DNA of 64,000 bases from JAIXWP01 sp046309775 (GCA_046309775.1 JBKCOM010000039.1:18276-82275); one strand, 5' to 3'. Positions 54,551 to 63,793 are shown, counted from the first letter of the stretch. Made by a program: numbers and translations. The notes: generated from the sequence alone by a model not told the origin.

Positions 54551-54656
54551 GGGGCAAAGAAAAGCCAAAAAAAATCCCAAATTGTGAATTGAAAGTTTAA
54601 ATGTTCTTTCAATCCAAAGAAATCGTGATATACATTCGCACACAAAATTTTTCAGT

Positions 54657-55868
54657 ATGAATATTCACGAATATCAAGGTAAATCTATACTGGCAAGCTT
54701 TGGCGTTGCCATTCAGCGCGGTTATGTGGCAGAAACGCCAGAACAAGCAACCGAAGTTGCCACCAAGCTCCAAGGCGAGACAGGCACTGGCTGGTTTGTA
54801 GTGAAAGCTCAGATTCACGCAGGTGGTCGCGGTAAAGGGACTGTTCTAGAGACAGGTTCGAAAGGAGTGGTGTTGGCCAAAAACCTTGGTGAAGTAGCTG
54901 AAAAAGCAAAAGGTATCCTCGGTGGACATCTTGAGACCCTTCAGACTAAGGCTGGAGGTAAACTCGTAAGCAAAGTATTCATCGCCGAAGACGTCTACGC
55001 TCCAGGAGCCAGCGAACCAAAGGAATTTTATATGTCTATCCTTTTGGATCGCGGTCTTAGCAGAAATGTAATCGTATATTCTCCTGACGGAGGTATGAAT
55101 ATCGAAGATGTGGCTCATGACACGCCAGATCGTATTTTCAAAGAAACTATTGATCCGCTTACGGGAGTCACAGATTTTCAGTGCCGTAAGATTGCCTTCA
55201 ACCTAGGCCTTTCGGGCAGTGCGTTCAAAGAAATGGGCAAGTTTGTGAAGTCTTTGTATGCAGCGTATCTCGGATGCGATGCAGCGATGTTTGAAATCAA
55301 TCCGGTATTAAAAACCAGCGATGACCGCATTATTGCAGTGGATGCGAAAGTGACCCTTGACGGCAATAGCCTTAGCCGCCATGCAGATTACGCAGCTATG
55401 CGAGATACCACAGAGGAAGATCCTTTGGAAGTGGAAGCTACTGCTGCAGGGCTCAACTACGTGAAACTCGATGGTAATGTCGGTTGCATGGTAAATGGAG
55501 CTGGATTGGCAATGGCTACTATGGATATCATCAAGCTTTCTGGTGGCGACCCTGCTAACTTCCTCGATGTAGGTGGCACCGCAGACGCAAAGAGAGTGGA
55601 AACTGCTTTTCGAATGATTCTTCGCGATCCAAATGTGAAGGCAATTTTGGTGAATATTTTTGGTGGTATCGTTCGTTGCGACCGCGTGGCACAAGGTATA
55701 GTGGATGCATATAAGAACATCGAAAACATCAATGTTCCAATCATCGTGCGCCTTCAAGGAACGAACGCTGAAGAAGCAAAAGCATTAATCGATGGTAGTG
55801 GTCTCGCTGTACATTCTGCTATCACACTTCAAGAAGCAGCGGATAAAGTAAAGCAAGTACTCGCATAA
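54657..55868 (+). CDS. sucC: Succinate-CoA ligase [ADP-forming] beta subunit
   Basis: A 403-residue TCA-cycle enzyme subunit. It starts MNIHEYQGKSILASFGV, the family opening, and contains the ATP-grasp segment VVKAQIHAGGRGKG near 45, the GCMVNGAGLAMATMD loop near 282 and NIFGGIVRCDRVAQGI near 341. The partner sucD is not in the window. A strong terminator follows. Confidence 0.95.
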   Translation: MNIHEYQGKSILASFGVAIQRGYVAETPEQATEVATKLQGETGTGWFVVKAQIHAGGRGKGTVLETGSKGVVLAKNLGEVAEKAKGILGGHLETLQTKAGGKLVSKVFIAEDVYAPGASEPKEFYMSILLDRGLSRNVIVYSPDGGMNIEDVAHDTPDRIFKETIDPLTGVTDFQCRKIAFNLGLSGSAFKEMGKFVKSLYAAYLGCDAAMFEINPVLKTSDDRIIAVDAKVTLDGNSLSRHADYAAMRDTTEEDPLEVEATAAGLNYVKLDGNVGCMVNGAGLAMATMDIIKLSGGDPANFLDVGGTADAKRVETAFRMILRDPNVKAILVNIFGGIVRCDRVAQGIVDAYKNIENINVPIIVRLQGTNAEEAKALIDGSGLAVHSAITLQEAADKVKQVLA

Positions 55869-55891
55869 AAAGCGGAACAATAATGGAATTT

Positions 55892-55925
55892 AAAATCCCT
55901 ACCTTTCGGTGGGGATTTTTATTTA
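55892..55925 (+). terminator. Terminator after sucC
   Basis: A 12-bp stem with one wobble (55892-55903 with 55908-55919) and a TTTC loop is followed by a T-run. About 75 bases of non-coding sequence follow before the convergent methyltransferase gene. Confidence 0.88.
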
Positions 55926-56000
55926 TGAGAATTTTCTACATCATACTCATTGCAATTTTATTCAGCAAGAGATCGTTCAAGAACAGCCTGTTCCTTGCGA

Positions 56001-56645
56001 TTAGGCAATTCTTCTTACCAGCATAAGGCCATCGCGTATGCTGAGCAATAGATTATCTACCCTTGGGTCTTGTGTCACTTTTTTGTTTAGTTCTAGAAGC
56101 GTCAAAGTCTCCACATCATTGCCTTTCACAGGCTCAACCACTTTTCCGCTCCAAAGCACATTATCAATCAACATCCACCCACCTATACGAAGGCGAGGTA
56201 AAAGCATGTCGTAATAATGAATATAGTTTTCTTTGTCGGCATCAATAAAAACAAGATCAAACAAGCCATCCAGCTTCGGGATTTCGTCTAGAGCATTACC
56301 ATAAACGAACTTTACTTGCTGCCCATTTTTCATCTTATCTGCGTATTTGACATGAAATCTTTGAAGCTCGTCATTGATATCAATAGTAATCAACTCACCA
56401 TCGCCTGCAAGCCCTTCGGCTAAAGACCAAGTGCTGTAAGCAGTGAATGTTCCAATTTCCAGAATCCTCTTGGGTTGAATCATATGCGAAATCATGCTAA
56501 AGAACTTGCCTTGATAGTGACCGCTGCTCATTCGCGGAAGAACCATGGTTTGCCATGTTTCTCTTGTTAAGTCACGATATGCGGGCGTCTCAGGCTTCGT
56601 GTGTTCCGAAGAATAAGCTTCTATTGCTTCTGGTAAGAAATTCAT
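56001..56645 (-). CDS. SAM-dependent O-methyltransferase (CCoAOMT-like)
   Basis: A 214-residue class I methyltransferase from the ATG at 56645 (MNFLPEAIEAY); the longer frame to 56693 would overlap the divergent promoter. SAM motif I is LEIGTFTAYSTWSLAEG near 60; ITIDINDE near 88 and VFIDADKENY near 132 follow, which give the acidic metal ligands of the caffeoyl-CoA O-methyltransferase family. The substrate is unknown. It is divergent from the mechanosensitive-channel gene. Confidence 0.9.
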   Translation of the reverse strand: MNFLPEAIEAYSSEHTKPETPAYRDLTRETWQTMVLPRMSSGHYQGKFFSMISHMIQPKRILEIGTFTAYSTWSLAEGLAGDGELITIDINDELQRFHVKYADKMKNGQQVKFVYGNALDEIPKLDGLFDLVFIDADKENYIHYYDMLLPRLRIGGWMLIDNVLWSGKVVEPVKGNDVETLTLLELNKKVTQDPRVDNLLLSIRDGLMLVRRIA

Positions 56646-56704
56646 GAAAAAAACTTTGTGCAAAGGTCTTAACTTTCCTTCAGTTTTCACCAAAAATCAA
56701 ATGC

Positions 56705-56712
56705 TACCTTTG
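56705..56712 (+). promoter_or_regulatory. -7 box directly before the MscS-type gene
   Basis: TACCTTTG is an exact TAnnTTTG match that ends only four bases before the ATG at 56717, so a transcript from it would be leaderless or nearly so. The -33 position is TTT rather than TTG. Confidence 0.45.
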
Positions 56713-56716
56713 CGGC

Positions 56717-57979
56717 ATGAACGTGACGGAAATTTCTGATTGGATAAAATCATTTTTGACGAGCTCTTTACTCTCGCCTCAAAAAGCGGCTTACATGCAT
56801 TTTGCTATTATGTTTGTTTCTTTAATTGTAGTCTGCTTTTTGATTTGGTTTTTCTCACGAATCATCATCATTCGATTTGTAAAACGTATTGTAAGGCGAA
56901 GCACAGCGACTTGGGACGATATGCTTTACAAGTTCAAAGTCTTCAGGAGCTTATCGTTTATTGTAATGGCCTTCGTGATTGGTGCCGTCGTCCCAGTTAT
57001 GTTTCGAGACTTTCCCAATTGGCGCGAAATGGCTATCGCGGCTGCCAAAGTCTACATCGTCTTGAGTTTTATGTTCGCAATCAACGCACTGTTGAATGCT
57101 ATTTTGGGTATTCTCGAGGGAGTTGAGTCGCTCAAGGACAAGCCGCTCCGGAGCTACAAACAGGTAGCTAAAATTTTATTCTATTTAGTGGGCTTCGTTT
57201 TGATTCTCGCGATTGTAGTGAATCAGAGTCCTGTATACATTCTTACAGGTTTTGGCGCAGTTACAGCGGTATTTCTTCTTATTTTCAGGGATCCCATTTT
57301 AGGTTTCGTAGCAAGTATACAAATGAGTGCAATAGACCTAGTGCGCGTCGGTGACTGGATCACGGTCGATAAGTATGGGGCTGACGGTGATGTCATCGAA
57401 ATCAACTTAACGACTATTAAAGTGCAAAACTGGGATATGACCATCACTATTGTACCCAGCTATGCCATCGTGAGCGAGTCGTTCAAGAATTGGCGAGGCA
57501 TGCAGGAAAGCCCGGGACGCAGGATAAAGAGATTTATAAATATAAAGATTTCATCAATAAAATTTTGTGATGAAGAGTTGTTTCAGCGCCTGCTAAATGT
57601 TGAACGCATTCAAGAATACTTGAAGCAAAGAGATACCGAAATTGCTGAATTTAACAGAAATAATAAGGTCAATAAAGAAGTACTTATCAATGGAAGGCAT
57701 ATGACCAACATTGGGATTTTTAGGGTTTACGCTGAAAAATATCTTGAGCAAAATCCTAATATCAATAATGATATGACCTTTGTGGTACGACAGCTTCAAG
57801 CTACAGAACATGGCCTTCCTCTTGAGATTTATGCCTTTTCGAAGTTAAAGGATTTCGAAAATTTTGAAAAAGTAGCTGCCGATATTTTTGATCATTTACT
57901 GGCAGCTGTTCCATATTTTGATTTAGAGATATTCCAAAGTCCAAGCGGTAGTGACATGCAAAAATTACTTTCCGAATAA
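56717..57979 (+). CDS. Mechanosensitive ion channel, MscS family
   Basis: A 420-residue membrane protein. Hydrophobic helices lie near residues 28-52, 76-95, 108-131, 150-170 and 175-197; the last, pore-lining one reads GFGAVTAVFLLIFRDPILGFVASIQM, which is diagnostic for MscS. The cytoplasmic beta domain follows with DLVRVGDWITV near 212 and a long C-terminal alpha/beta region. This size fits the YbdG/MscM-like subgroup. The channel protects against osmotic downshock. Confidence 0.92.
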   Translation: MNVTEISDWIKSFLTSSLLSPQKAAYMHFAIMFVSLIVVCFLIWFFSRIIIIRFVKRIVRRSTATWDDMLYKFKVFRSLSFIVMAFVIGAVVPVMFRDFPNWREMAIAAAKVYIVLSFMFAINALLNAILGILEGVESLKDKPLRSYKQVAKILFYLVGFVLILAIVVNQSPVYILTGFGAVTAVFLLIFRDPILGFVASIQMSAIDLVRVGDWITVDKYGADGDVIEINLTTIKVQNWDMTITIVPSYAIVSESFKNWRGMQESPGRRIKRFINIKISSIKFCDEELFQRLLNVERIQEYLKQRDTEIAEFNRNNKVNKEVLINGRHMTNIGIFRVYAEKYLEQNPNINNDMTFVVRQLQATEHGLPLEIYAFSKLKDFENFEKVAADIFDHLLAAVPYFDLEIFQSPSGSDMQKLLSE

Positions 57980-57981
57980 TC

Positions 57982-58551
57982 ATGAAGTTCAGTATTGACG
58001 CAGTGATGCGACTTGGATTACTGACGCTTGTAGGCATGGGCGCAGTGGCACTTCTTATCAACCACTTCTCAGAAACAGTAGACATTGCATCCATGCTTAT
58101 GGGGCCAATGAGCTGGTACTGGCAGTTGTTGATTGGCACTGGATATGGGGTAGCTAGCGGTTTTCTTGCAAACTTCATTATAAGCATGAGCTTTATGAAT
58201 CCAGTAAGACTCAAATATGAAAGTATGTTTGCTGGATTTGACCTCAACATCTCGGAAATATGGTTTATTTCTTTTTGCGCAGGAGTGGGTGAGGAGTTGC
58301 TTTTTCGTGGAGCCATACAACCTTTGATAGGGATTCCCATTACTTCTATCGTTTTTGTAGCTATTCATGGCTATCTAAATCCTAGAGATTGGAGGATTTC
58401 GATATATGGAGTCTTTATGACAGGTATCATCTGGATTATGGGCATAGGGGCAGAACAGGTTGGCTTGTTGTCAGCCATTGTTGCGCATATGCTTATTGAT
58501 GTCGTATTACTGGGGGCTTTAAACCCTAATCGCAATAATTTGGGCGCCTAA
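57982..58551 (+). CDS. CPBP family intramembrane metalloprotease
   Basis: A 189-residue polytopic protein that starts two bases after the channel gene. Membrane helices lie near 10-30, 46-70, 93-110 and 145-185. The CPBP (CAAX protease/bacteriocin processing) motifs are visible: GEELLFRGA near 99, FVAIHGYLN near 123 and AHMLIDV near 170, containing the expected catalytic Glu and His. Its substrate is unknown. Some family members process bacteriocins or anchor proteins; with the channel upstream, a housekeeping membrane role is more likely. Confidence 0.88.
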   Translation: MKFSIDAVMRLGLLTLVGMGAVALLINHFSETVDIASMLMGPMSWYWQLLIGTGYGVASGFLANFIISMSFMNPVRLKYESMFAGFDLNISEIWFISFCAGVGEELLFRGAIQPLIGIPITSIVFVAIHGYLNPRDWRISIYGVFMTGIIWIMGIGAEQVGLLSAIVAHMLIDVVLLGALNPNRNNLGA

Positions 58552-58554
58552 TCT

Positions 58555-58562
58555 TATATTTG
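58555..58562 (+). promoter_or_regulatory. -7 box directly before the SUI1 gene
   Basis: TATATTTG is an exact TAnnTTTG match ending four bases before the ATG at 58567. The same arrangement is found before the MscS gene, which suggests near-leaderless transcripts. The upstream TTG is only 12 bases away, so the promoter is not fully supported. Confidence 0.45.
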
Positions 58563-58566
58563 CATT

Positions 58567-58908
58567 ATGAGTAAGCCTTTTGAATCACTCGGTGGACTAG
58601 TTTATTCTACCAACAATAACCTCCCTCTCAACAATTCTGAAGATGAGATGGAAACACTTGCTCCTCAAGAACAAGATCTTCGTGTGTGGCTCGAGAAGAA
58701 CCACCGCGGAGGAAAGCTAGCATGTGTGATTAAAGGTTTTGTTGGAAAAAAGGATGATCTCGAGACTTTGGCCAAAACGCTCAAAACCAAATGTGGTACA
58801 GGCGGAAGCGTAAAGGATAATGAAATAATTATTCAAGGCGACCACCGCGAAAAAATAGTAGCACTGCTACAACAAATGAAATACAAGGCTAAGAAAGCCG
58901 GAGCATGA
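58567..58908 (+). CDS. SUI1/eIF1-type translation factor (YciH family)
   Basis: A 113-residue protein ending in a SUI1 domain: RVWLEKNHRGGKLACVIKGF near 38, LKTKCGTGGSVKDNEIIIQGDHREKI near 76. The GTGGSVKD loop is the family hallmark. In bacteria, YciH is thought to influence start-codon selection. Its last four bases overlap the start of the methyltransferase gene. Confidence 0.92.
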   Translation: MSKPFESLGGLVYSTNNNLPLNNSEDEMETLAPQEQDLRVWLEKNHRGGKLACVIKGFVGKKDDLETLAKTLKTKCGTGGSVKDNEIIIQGDHREKIVALLQQMKYKAKKAGA

Positions 58909-60095
58909 GACACCTATTCAACGGAGAGTCGTTTGAAATCTCCATAAAAACACTTCAACATCTCGAACCCCTGCTTAGTGAAGAGCTGCGTGCTCTCGGA
59001 GCAGACGACATTCAGGTAGGAAAAAGGATAGTACATACCAAAGGTGATTTGCGTTTCCTTTATCGTTGCAACTTGGAACTCAGAACTGCATTGCGCGTCT
59101 TGGTTCCTATCATGAAATTTGATGCACGAAATCCCGACGAGCTTTATAAAAAGTGCCTCAACTTCAATTGGGAAGCTGTTCTGGATATCGATCAAACTTT
59201 TGTTATTGACACAAGTGTTCATTCAGAACAATACAAACTGCCCCATTTTGCAGCGCTTCGAATGAAAGATGCGATTGCCGATTATTTTAAAAAACAGCAT
59301 GGTCGCAGACCTGACGTCGATACAGAAGATCCAGACGTTCGCTTTTTATTACACATCGATGAACAAAAAGTGACTATCAGCCTCGATAGTAGCGGCGAAT
59401 CGCTAAATAGGAGAGGCTATAGAGTTTCTGGAGGCGGGGCGCCATTAAATGAAGTGCTAGCTGCGGCTATGGTGTTGCTTTCAAAAACGGATTTCACCAA
59501 AAAAGTCTATATCCCCATGGTCGGCAGCGGAACGATAGCAATCGAAGCTGCCTACATCGCACAGAATAAGCCAGCCTTGTGGAATCGAGAACACTTTGGC
59601 TTCATGAAGTGGGAGAATTTTGAAGTGGATCTTTGGAAACAGATTTTGGAAGATTGTTTAGCTAGTTTCAAAGATATTCCTCTCACCTTTCATTGCTCTG
59701 ATGTGGATCGCAAAGCGCTGACGTTGGCTGCCAGACATTTTAAAGAGGCAGAGATACAAGGTGAAATTGACCTACAACAAAAAGACTTCTTTGAATTAAT
59801 ACCTGAGGGAAATGAAGGCACACTGCTCTTGAATCCACCTTACGGCGAAAGAATGACACCTGATCAAGTTGATTTTTTCTACAAAAGAATTGGTGATCAC
59901 TTGAAAAAGAATTGGACAGGACACACCGCATGGATTATTTCCTCGAATATGAAGGCACTTAAAAATGTAGGCCTTAAACCAACAAAGAAGTTCAACTTGA
60001 TGAATGGACCATTGGAGTGTAAATTCTGCTCTTATGAGCTCTTCAGAGGTGACCGAGCCCAATTCGTAAAAGAGGTCAAGGGCATTCAAATTTAG
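58905..60095 (+). CDS. THUMP-domain RNA methyltransferase (RlmL/YcbY-like)
   Basis: A 396-residue class I methyltransferase. The N-terminal ferredoxin-like/THUMP part (residues 1-170) is followed by the catalytic domain with VYIPMVGSGTIAIEAA near 207, the substrate motif LLLNPPYGERMT near 305 and a C-terminal NGPLECKFCSYELF. The family modifies 23S rRNA guanine (RlmL) or tRNA. The start ATG overlaps the SUI1 stop (ATGA). Confidence 0.9.
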   Translation: MRHLFNGESFEISIKTLQHLEPLLSEELRALGADDIQVGKRIVHTKGDLRFLYRCNLELRTALRVLVPIMKFDARNPDELYKKCLNFNWEAVLDIDQTFVIDTSVHSEQYKLPHFAALRMKDAIADYFKKQHGRRPDVDTEDPDVRFLLHIDEQKVTISLDSSGESLNRRGYRVSGGGAPLNEVLAAAMVLLSKTDFTKKVYIPMVGSGTIAIEAAYIAQNKPALWNREHFGFMKWENFEVDLWKQILEDCLASFKDIPLTFHCSDVDRKALTLAARHFKEAEIQGEIDLQQKDFFELIPEGNEGTLLLNPPYGERMTPDQVDFFYKRIGDHLKKNWTGHTAWIISSNMKALKNVGLKPTKKFNLMNGPLECKFCSYELFRGDRAQFVKEVKGIQI

Positions 60096-60172
60096 ATAAA
60101 TTCACAATGTCGAAATCTTAAGTTAATACATCAATCAAGTATTCTCCCTAATTTCGTCACATCACAAAGTAT

Positions 60173-60823
60173 ATGAATATTTCGCTCAACACTATATTCC
60201 AAGCGCTGGTTCCAAAAGACAAGAAGTTTATTCCACTTTTTGAACAAGCATCTTCTAATGTTCTTCAGGCAGCAGAGTTGCTGCGCTCGGCCCTACATGC
60301 TGATAGCGTGACTCGTTTGAATGCGCATAAGCAGATAGAACATCACGAAAATCAAGGGGATGAGTTTACACATGGTATTTTAAAGGAAGCAGCAGCTACC
60401 TTCATAACGCCATTCGACCGAGAGGACATGCAGCGCTTGGCAGTGAGTTTGGATGATGTTATCGACTTTATTCATGGGTCTTCTAAAAGAATAGAGCTCT
60501 ACAAAATACATCAATTAAATCCGGCTATGCTCCAAATGTCGGTTTACATACATGAGAGTACCAAGGAGCTGGACAAAATCATAAAGAATCTCTATACCCT
60601 TCGCTATACGGCTCAAATGCGCGAGTCACTTGCCATAATCAAGGATTATGAAAAGAAAGCAGATGATTTGTACGACGATGCGATTAGCAAATTATTTAGA
60701 GATAATCCAAGTCCATTGGAAGTCTTGAAGGTGAAAGAGGTGTTATCGTTCATGACAAGTGCAACAGGAAGTTTGGCCACTACTGCAAGTGTTATAGAAA
60801 ACGTGTTGGTAAAGTTCTCTTGA
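60173..60823 (+). CDS. DUF47/PhoU-like protein
   Basis: A 216-residue all-helical protein of the DUF47 family. The metal-binding helices carry EHHENQGDEFTHG near 55 and DREDMQRLAVSLDDVIDFIHG near 81, with a repeat of the acidic pattern at DYEKKADDLYDDAI near 161. In many genomes the gene is next to a low-affinity phosphate permease (PiT), which is absent here. Phosphate signalling is a reasonable inference. Confidence 0.87.
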   Translation: MNISLNTIFQALVPKDKKFIPLFEQASSNVLQAAELLRSALHADSVTRLNAHKQIEHHENQGDEFTHGILKEAAATFITPFDREDMQRLAVSLDDVIDFIHGSSKRIELYKIHQLNPAMLQMSVYIHESTKELDKIIKNLYTLRYTAQMRESLAIIKDYEKKADDLYDDAISKLFRDNPSPLEVLKVKEVLSFMTSATGSLATTASVIENVLVKFS

Positions 60824-60853
60824 TGCGTAAATTCACGGCATTAATTCGATACC

Positions 60854-61618
60854 GTGAAACCTATTGCAGTTATTACCGGAGCTTCTTCTGGATTTGGAGA
60901 AGCCATTGCCCACCAGTTCGCTAAGGCAGGGTGGAATCTTATACTTCTTGCCCGACGAGAGGAAAGACTTACTTCGCTTTCAAACCTTCTTCATCAAACC
61001 TATCAAGCAGATTCACTCATCTTCGCTTGTGATGTGAGAAATTTGGATGAAGTGGAAAGTGTTTACGAACGCATTCCGATTGAATGGAAAAACTTTGAAG
61101 CTCTAATCAATAATGCAGGACTTGCGGTAGGCAAGGAATCTCTGGATCAAGGTGACATTGATGATTGGAATCGAATGATTGATACCAATATAAAAGGTTT
61201 AATATTCGTTACCCGAACGTTCGTTCGGTCTATGATTAATCAGAAAAAAGGAACCATAATAAATGTGGGCTCTATTGCTGGTAAAGAAGCATATCCAGGA
61301 GGCAATGTCTATAGCGCTACTAAATCTGCTGTGGATGCGTTAACGCGAAGCATGCGTATCGACTTTTTGGAGTACAATATTCGTGTAGGTCAAATTGCAC
61401 CAGGTGCTGCGGAGACCGAATTTAGTCTTGTACGGTTTAAAGGAGACGCTAACAAAGCGGATGCAGTATATAGAGGTTATCAAGCGCTTCAAGCACAAGA
61501 CATCGCAGATGCAGTGCTGTTTATGGTAAGTAGACCAGCACATGTTTGTATCAATGATATGATCATAATGCCCACAGCACAAGCTAATGCAACAACATTC
61601 AATAAAAAAAACTTATGA
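60854..61618 (+). CDS. SDR family NAD(P)-dependent oxidoreductase
   Basis: A 254-residue short-chain dehydrogenase. It starts with GTG at 60854. The cofactor site is TGASSGFGEAI (residues 8-18), NNAGLAVG lies near 88, the catalytic YSATK near 151 follows GSIAG. The PGAAETEFS loop is like that of YdfG (3-hydroxy acid/serine dehydrogenase). Its stop overlaps the amidohydrolase start (ATGA). Confidence 0.9.
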   Translation: MKPIAVITGASSGFGEAIAHQFAKAGWNLILLARREERLTSLSNLLHQTYQADSLIFACDVRNLDEVESVYERIPIEWKNFEALINNAGLAVGKESLDQGDIDDWNRMIDTNIKGLIFVTRTFVRSMINQKKGTIINVGSIAGKEAYPGGNVYSATKSAVDALTRSMRIDFLEYNIRVGQIAPGAAETEFSLVRFKGDANKADAVYRGYQALQAQDIADAVLFMVSRPAHVCINDMIIMPTAQANATTFNKKNL

Positions 61619-63312
61619 AAAAATTACTTTTCTCTCTCATCATAACGTTGCTACTTGGCTCATGTCATTTTGGTAATGAAAAGGTCGATTTTATTATTCA
61701 TAATGCCAAGATTTATTTGATGGATGAAACAGGCACCACGGTCGATGCCGTGGCGATTAAAGATGGAATCATTGTAGCGTTTGGTCCAGAACGAGAAATC
61801 ATGAATCAGTATGACGCTCCCTTGATTTATGATGCTCAGAAAAAACCGGTATATCCAGGTTTCATCGATGGTCATTGTCATTTTTTAGCTTATGGATTGA
61901 TGCTTCAAGATGCTGACTTAACAGAAGCAAAGAGCTGGTCTGAAGTCATAGACATTTTACAGAAATATGCTCCCACTAGAAGTTCGGAATGGATAATTGG
62001 ACGCGGATGGGATCAAAATGATTGGGGCACAAATACCGCAGTGGATGCCGATAGCACATTTACAGCAAGATTTCCGGATAAAACTGAGCTGGATAAGCTA
62101 TTTCCAGAAACAGCCGTTTACCTTACACGAATTGACGGCCATGCAGTGTTAGTGAATCAGAAAGCCTTGGATTTAGCGGGAATTACGACAGTAACGAACA
62201 TTGAAGGCGGCTTAGTAGAAGTAAGGGACGGAAAGTGTACGGGAATATTGATTGATAATGCGATTAGCCTAGTGGATAAAGTAATGCCAAAGCACACGAG
62301 AGCTCAAAAGGAAAAAGCATTGCTTCTTGCTCAGGAAAAATGCTTTGCTGTAGGTCTCACTACAATTGATGATGCGGGATTAATGCATGAAGACATACTT
62401 CTTATCGACAGCTTACAGAAAGCCGGAGTTCTGAAAATGAGAGTATATGCCATGTTGAGTGATGATGAAAGCAATTACAAGTACTATTTGAGTAAAAGAC
62501 CGGATAGTACCAACAGAATGTTGAATGTTCGAAGCTTTAAATTGTATGCGGATGGTGCTTTGGGTTCGAGAGGCGCGTGCTTATTAAGTCCTTATGAGGA
62601 CATATTAAAAGAATTGGGGCGTAAGGAGCATGGTTTTTTATTGAACACACCTTCTTACTACATGCAACGAGCGCGACAATTGGAGGCAGCAGGTTATCAA
62701 ATGAATACACATGCTATAGGAGATAGCGCCAATAGGGTGATGTTGGGAATATATAAAGAAGTATTAGGAGGAACCAATGATAAGCGCTGGAGGATTGAAC
62801 ACGCGCAGGTGGTGGACAAGAGTGATCTCTCTTTGTTTTCTCAATATAGTGTGATACCTAGTGTTCAGCCGACTCACGCGACTAGTGACATGCCATGGGC
62901 TTGGTTGAGATTGGGAAGAACCAGAGTTGCAAGAGCATATGCATATAAGGAGTTGTTGCGGGAGAATGGAATGCTTGCCTTGGGCACAGATTTTCCTGTG
63001 GAGGGCATTTCTCCTATAGCAACGTATTATGCAGCTGTGGTAAGGAAGGATAGGGAAGGGAAGCCCGAGGGTGGCTGGCAAATGGAGAATGCGTTGAGCA
63101 GGGAAGAAGCGATGATGGGTATGACTATATGGAATGCCATCGCAAACTTTGAAGATCACTATAAAGGCAGCGTGGCCGTCGGGAAAGTCGCTGACTTTGT
63201 GATATTAGAGCGAGATATTATGAAGTGTGAAGAAGAAATGATTAGAGAGACCCAAGTGGAGGTGACGATAGTAAACGGGGAGCTTGTGTACAGGAATGAG
63301 AGAAAAATTTAA
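61615..63312 (+). CDS. Amidohydrolase family lipoprotein (YtcJ-like)
   Basis: A 565-residue protein with lipobox LLGSC (Cys near 17), so it is probably exported. The metal-dependent hydrolase core begins PGFIDGHCHFLAYG near 83, with further ligands in RIDGHAVL near 178, LKLYADGALGSRGAC near 304, NTHAIGDSANR near 364, RIEHAQVVD near 397 and the Asp in LGTDFPVEG near 460. These match YtcJ-type amidohydrolases of unknown substrate. It overlaps the SDR gene by four bases. Confidence 0.88.
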   Translation: MKKLLFSLIITLLLGSCHFGNEKVDFIIHNAKIYLMDETGTTVDAVAIKDGIIVAFGPEREIMNQYDAPLIYDAQKKPVYPGFIDGHCHFLAYGLMLQDADLTEAKSWSEVIDILQKYAPTRSSEWIIGRGWDQNDWGTNTAVDADSTFTARFPDKTELDKLFPETAVYLTRIDGHAVLVNQKALDLAGITTVTNIEGGLVEVRDGKCTGILIDNAISLVDKVMPKHTRAQKEKALLLAQEKCFAVGLTTIDDAGLMHEDILLIDSLQKAGVLKMRVYAMLSDDESNYKYYLSKRPDSTNRMLNVRSFKLYADGALGSRGACLLSPYEDILKELGRKEHGFLLNTPSYYMQRARQLEAAGYQMNTHAIGDSANRVMLGIYKEVLGGTNDKRWRIEHAQVVDKSDLSLFSQYSVIPSVQPTHATSDMPWAWLRLGRTRVARAYAYKELLRENGMLALGTDFPVEGISPIATYYAAVVRKDREGKPEGGWQMENALSREEAMMGMTIWNAIANFEDHYKGSVAVGKVADFVILERDIMKCEEEMIRETQVEVTIVNGELVYRNERKI

Positions 63313-63375
63313 TTTTTTTTTAATGTCATTATCAATACGTTAAGTAGTAGTCAAAAAAAAAGATTGATGGAGGGC

Positions 63376-63405
63376 TTGTGCAGACGGAATCTGTGATTAC
63401 TTTTG
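63376..63405 (+). promoter_or_regulatory. rrn promoter P1
   Basis: TTG at 63376-63378 and TACTTTTG at 63398-63405 are separated by 19 bases. It is the first of five tandem promoters before 16S. Its downstream sequence contains its own hairpin and boxA-like element. Upstream, 63313-63375 is A/T-rich with no clear gene or terminator. Confidence 0.8.
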
Positions 63406-63406
63406 C

Positions 63407-63456
63407 ACCCGCTTTTCAGAAATAGAAACGTTCTTTGAGACAAACGGAAAGCGGGT
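63407..63456 (+). other. Leader-like hairpin with internal boxA-like element
   Basis: A nine-base stem (63407-63415 with 63448-63456) encloses GTTCTTTGAG (63430-63439), similar to the boxA-like GTTCTTTGAAA just before 16S. It resembles a duplicate of the rRNA leader. Confidence 0.55.
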
Positions 63457-63489
63457 TTTAGAAGTCAGGAAAAATTTTTTAAAATAAAT

Positions 63490-63521
63490 TTGGAATGATG
63501 AGACCAGGCATATTACTTTTG
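63490..63521 (+). promoter_or_regulatory. rrn promoter P2
   Basis: TTG at 63490-63492, 21-base spacer, TACTTTTG at 63514-63521, followed by a CCGCCCC discriminator shared by P2-P4. Confidence 0.85.
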
Positions 63522-63590
63522 CCGCCCCGATAAAGAAAGGGTGGTTGAAGTGAGGGTTTAAGGAGTAAAGAAAAATTTTTGAAAAAAGAT

Positions 63591-63622
63591 TTGGAATGAA
63601 ACGAAAGCTTGTTGTACTTTTG
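63591..63622 (+). promoter_or_regulatory. rrn promoter P3
   Basis: TTG at 63591-63593, 21-base spacer, TACTTTTG at 63615-63622, then CCGCCCC. An A/T block (GAAAAATTTTTGAAAAAAG) precedes the -33 element, as for P5. Confidence 0.85.
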
Positions 63623-63694
63623 CCGCCCCGATAAAAAAGGGAGGGTAAACGGGACATCGGTTCTGGCTCTTGAAAAAAAAACTTTGAAATAAAT

Positions 63695-63724
63695 TTGGAG
63701 GAAAAGAAATTTTGATTACTTTTG
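63695..63724 (+). promoter_or_regulatory. rrn promoter P4
   Basis: TTG at 63695-63697, 19-base spacer, TACTTTTG at 63717-63724, then CCGCCCC. The upstream A/T block is GAAAAAAAAACTTTGAAATA. Confidence 0.85.
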
Positions 63725-63793
63725 CCGCCCCAATCAAAAAGGGAAGGTAAATAGAAGTTAGGATGAGGTTCTGAAAAATTTTTGAAAAAAGAT

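Noticed and set aside
55925..56026. 34-residue plus-strand ORF after sucC
   Set aside because: It starts at the terminator T-run and overlaps the end of the convergent methyltransferase gene; no leader or conservation sign.
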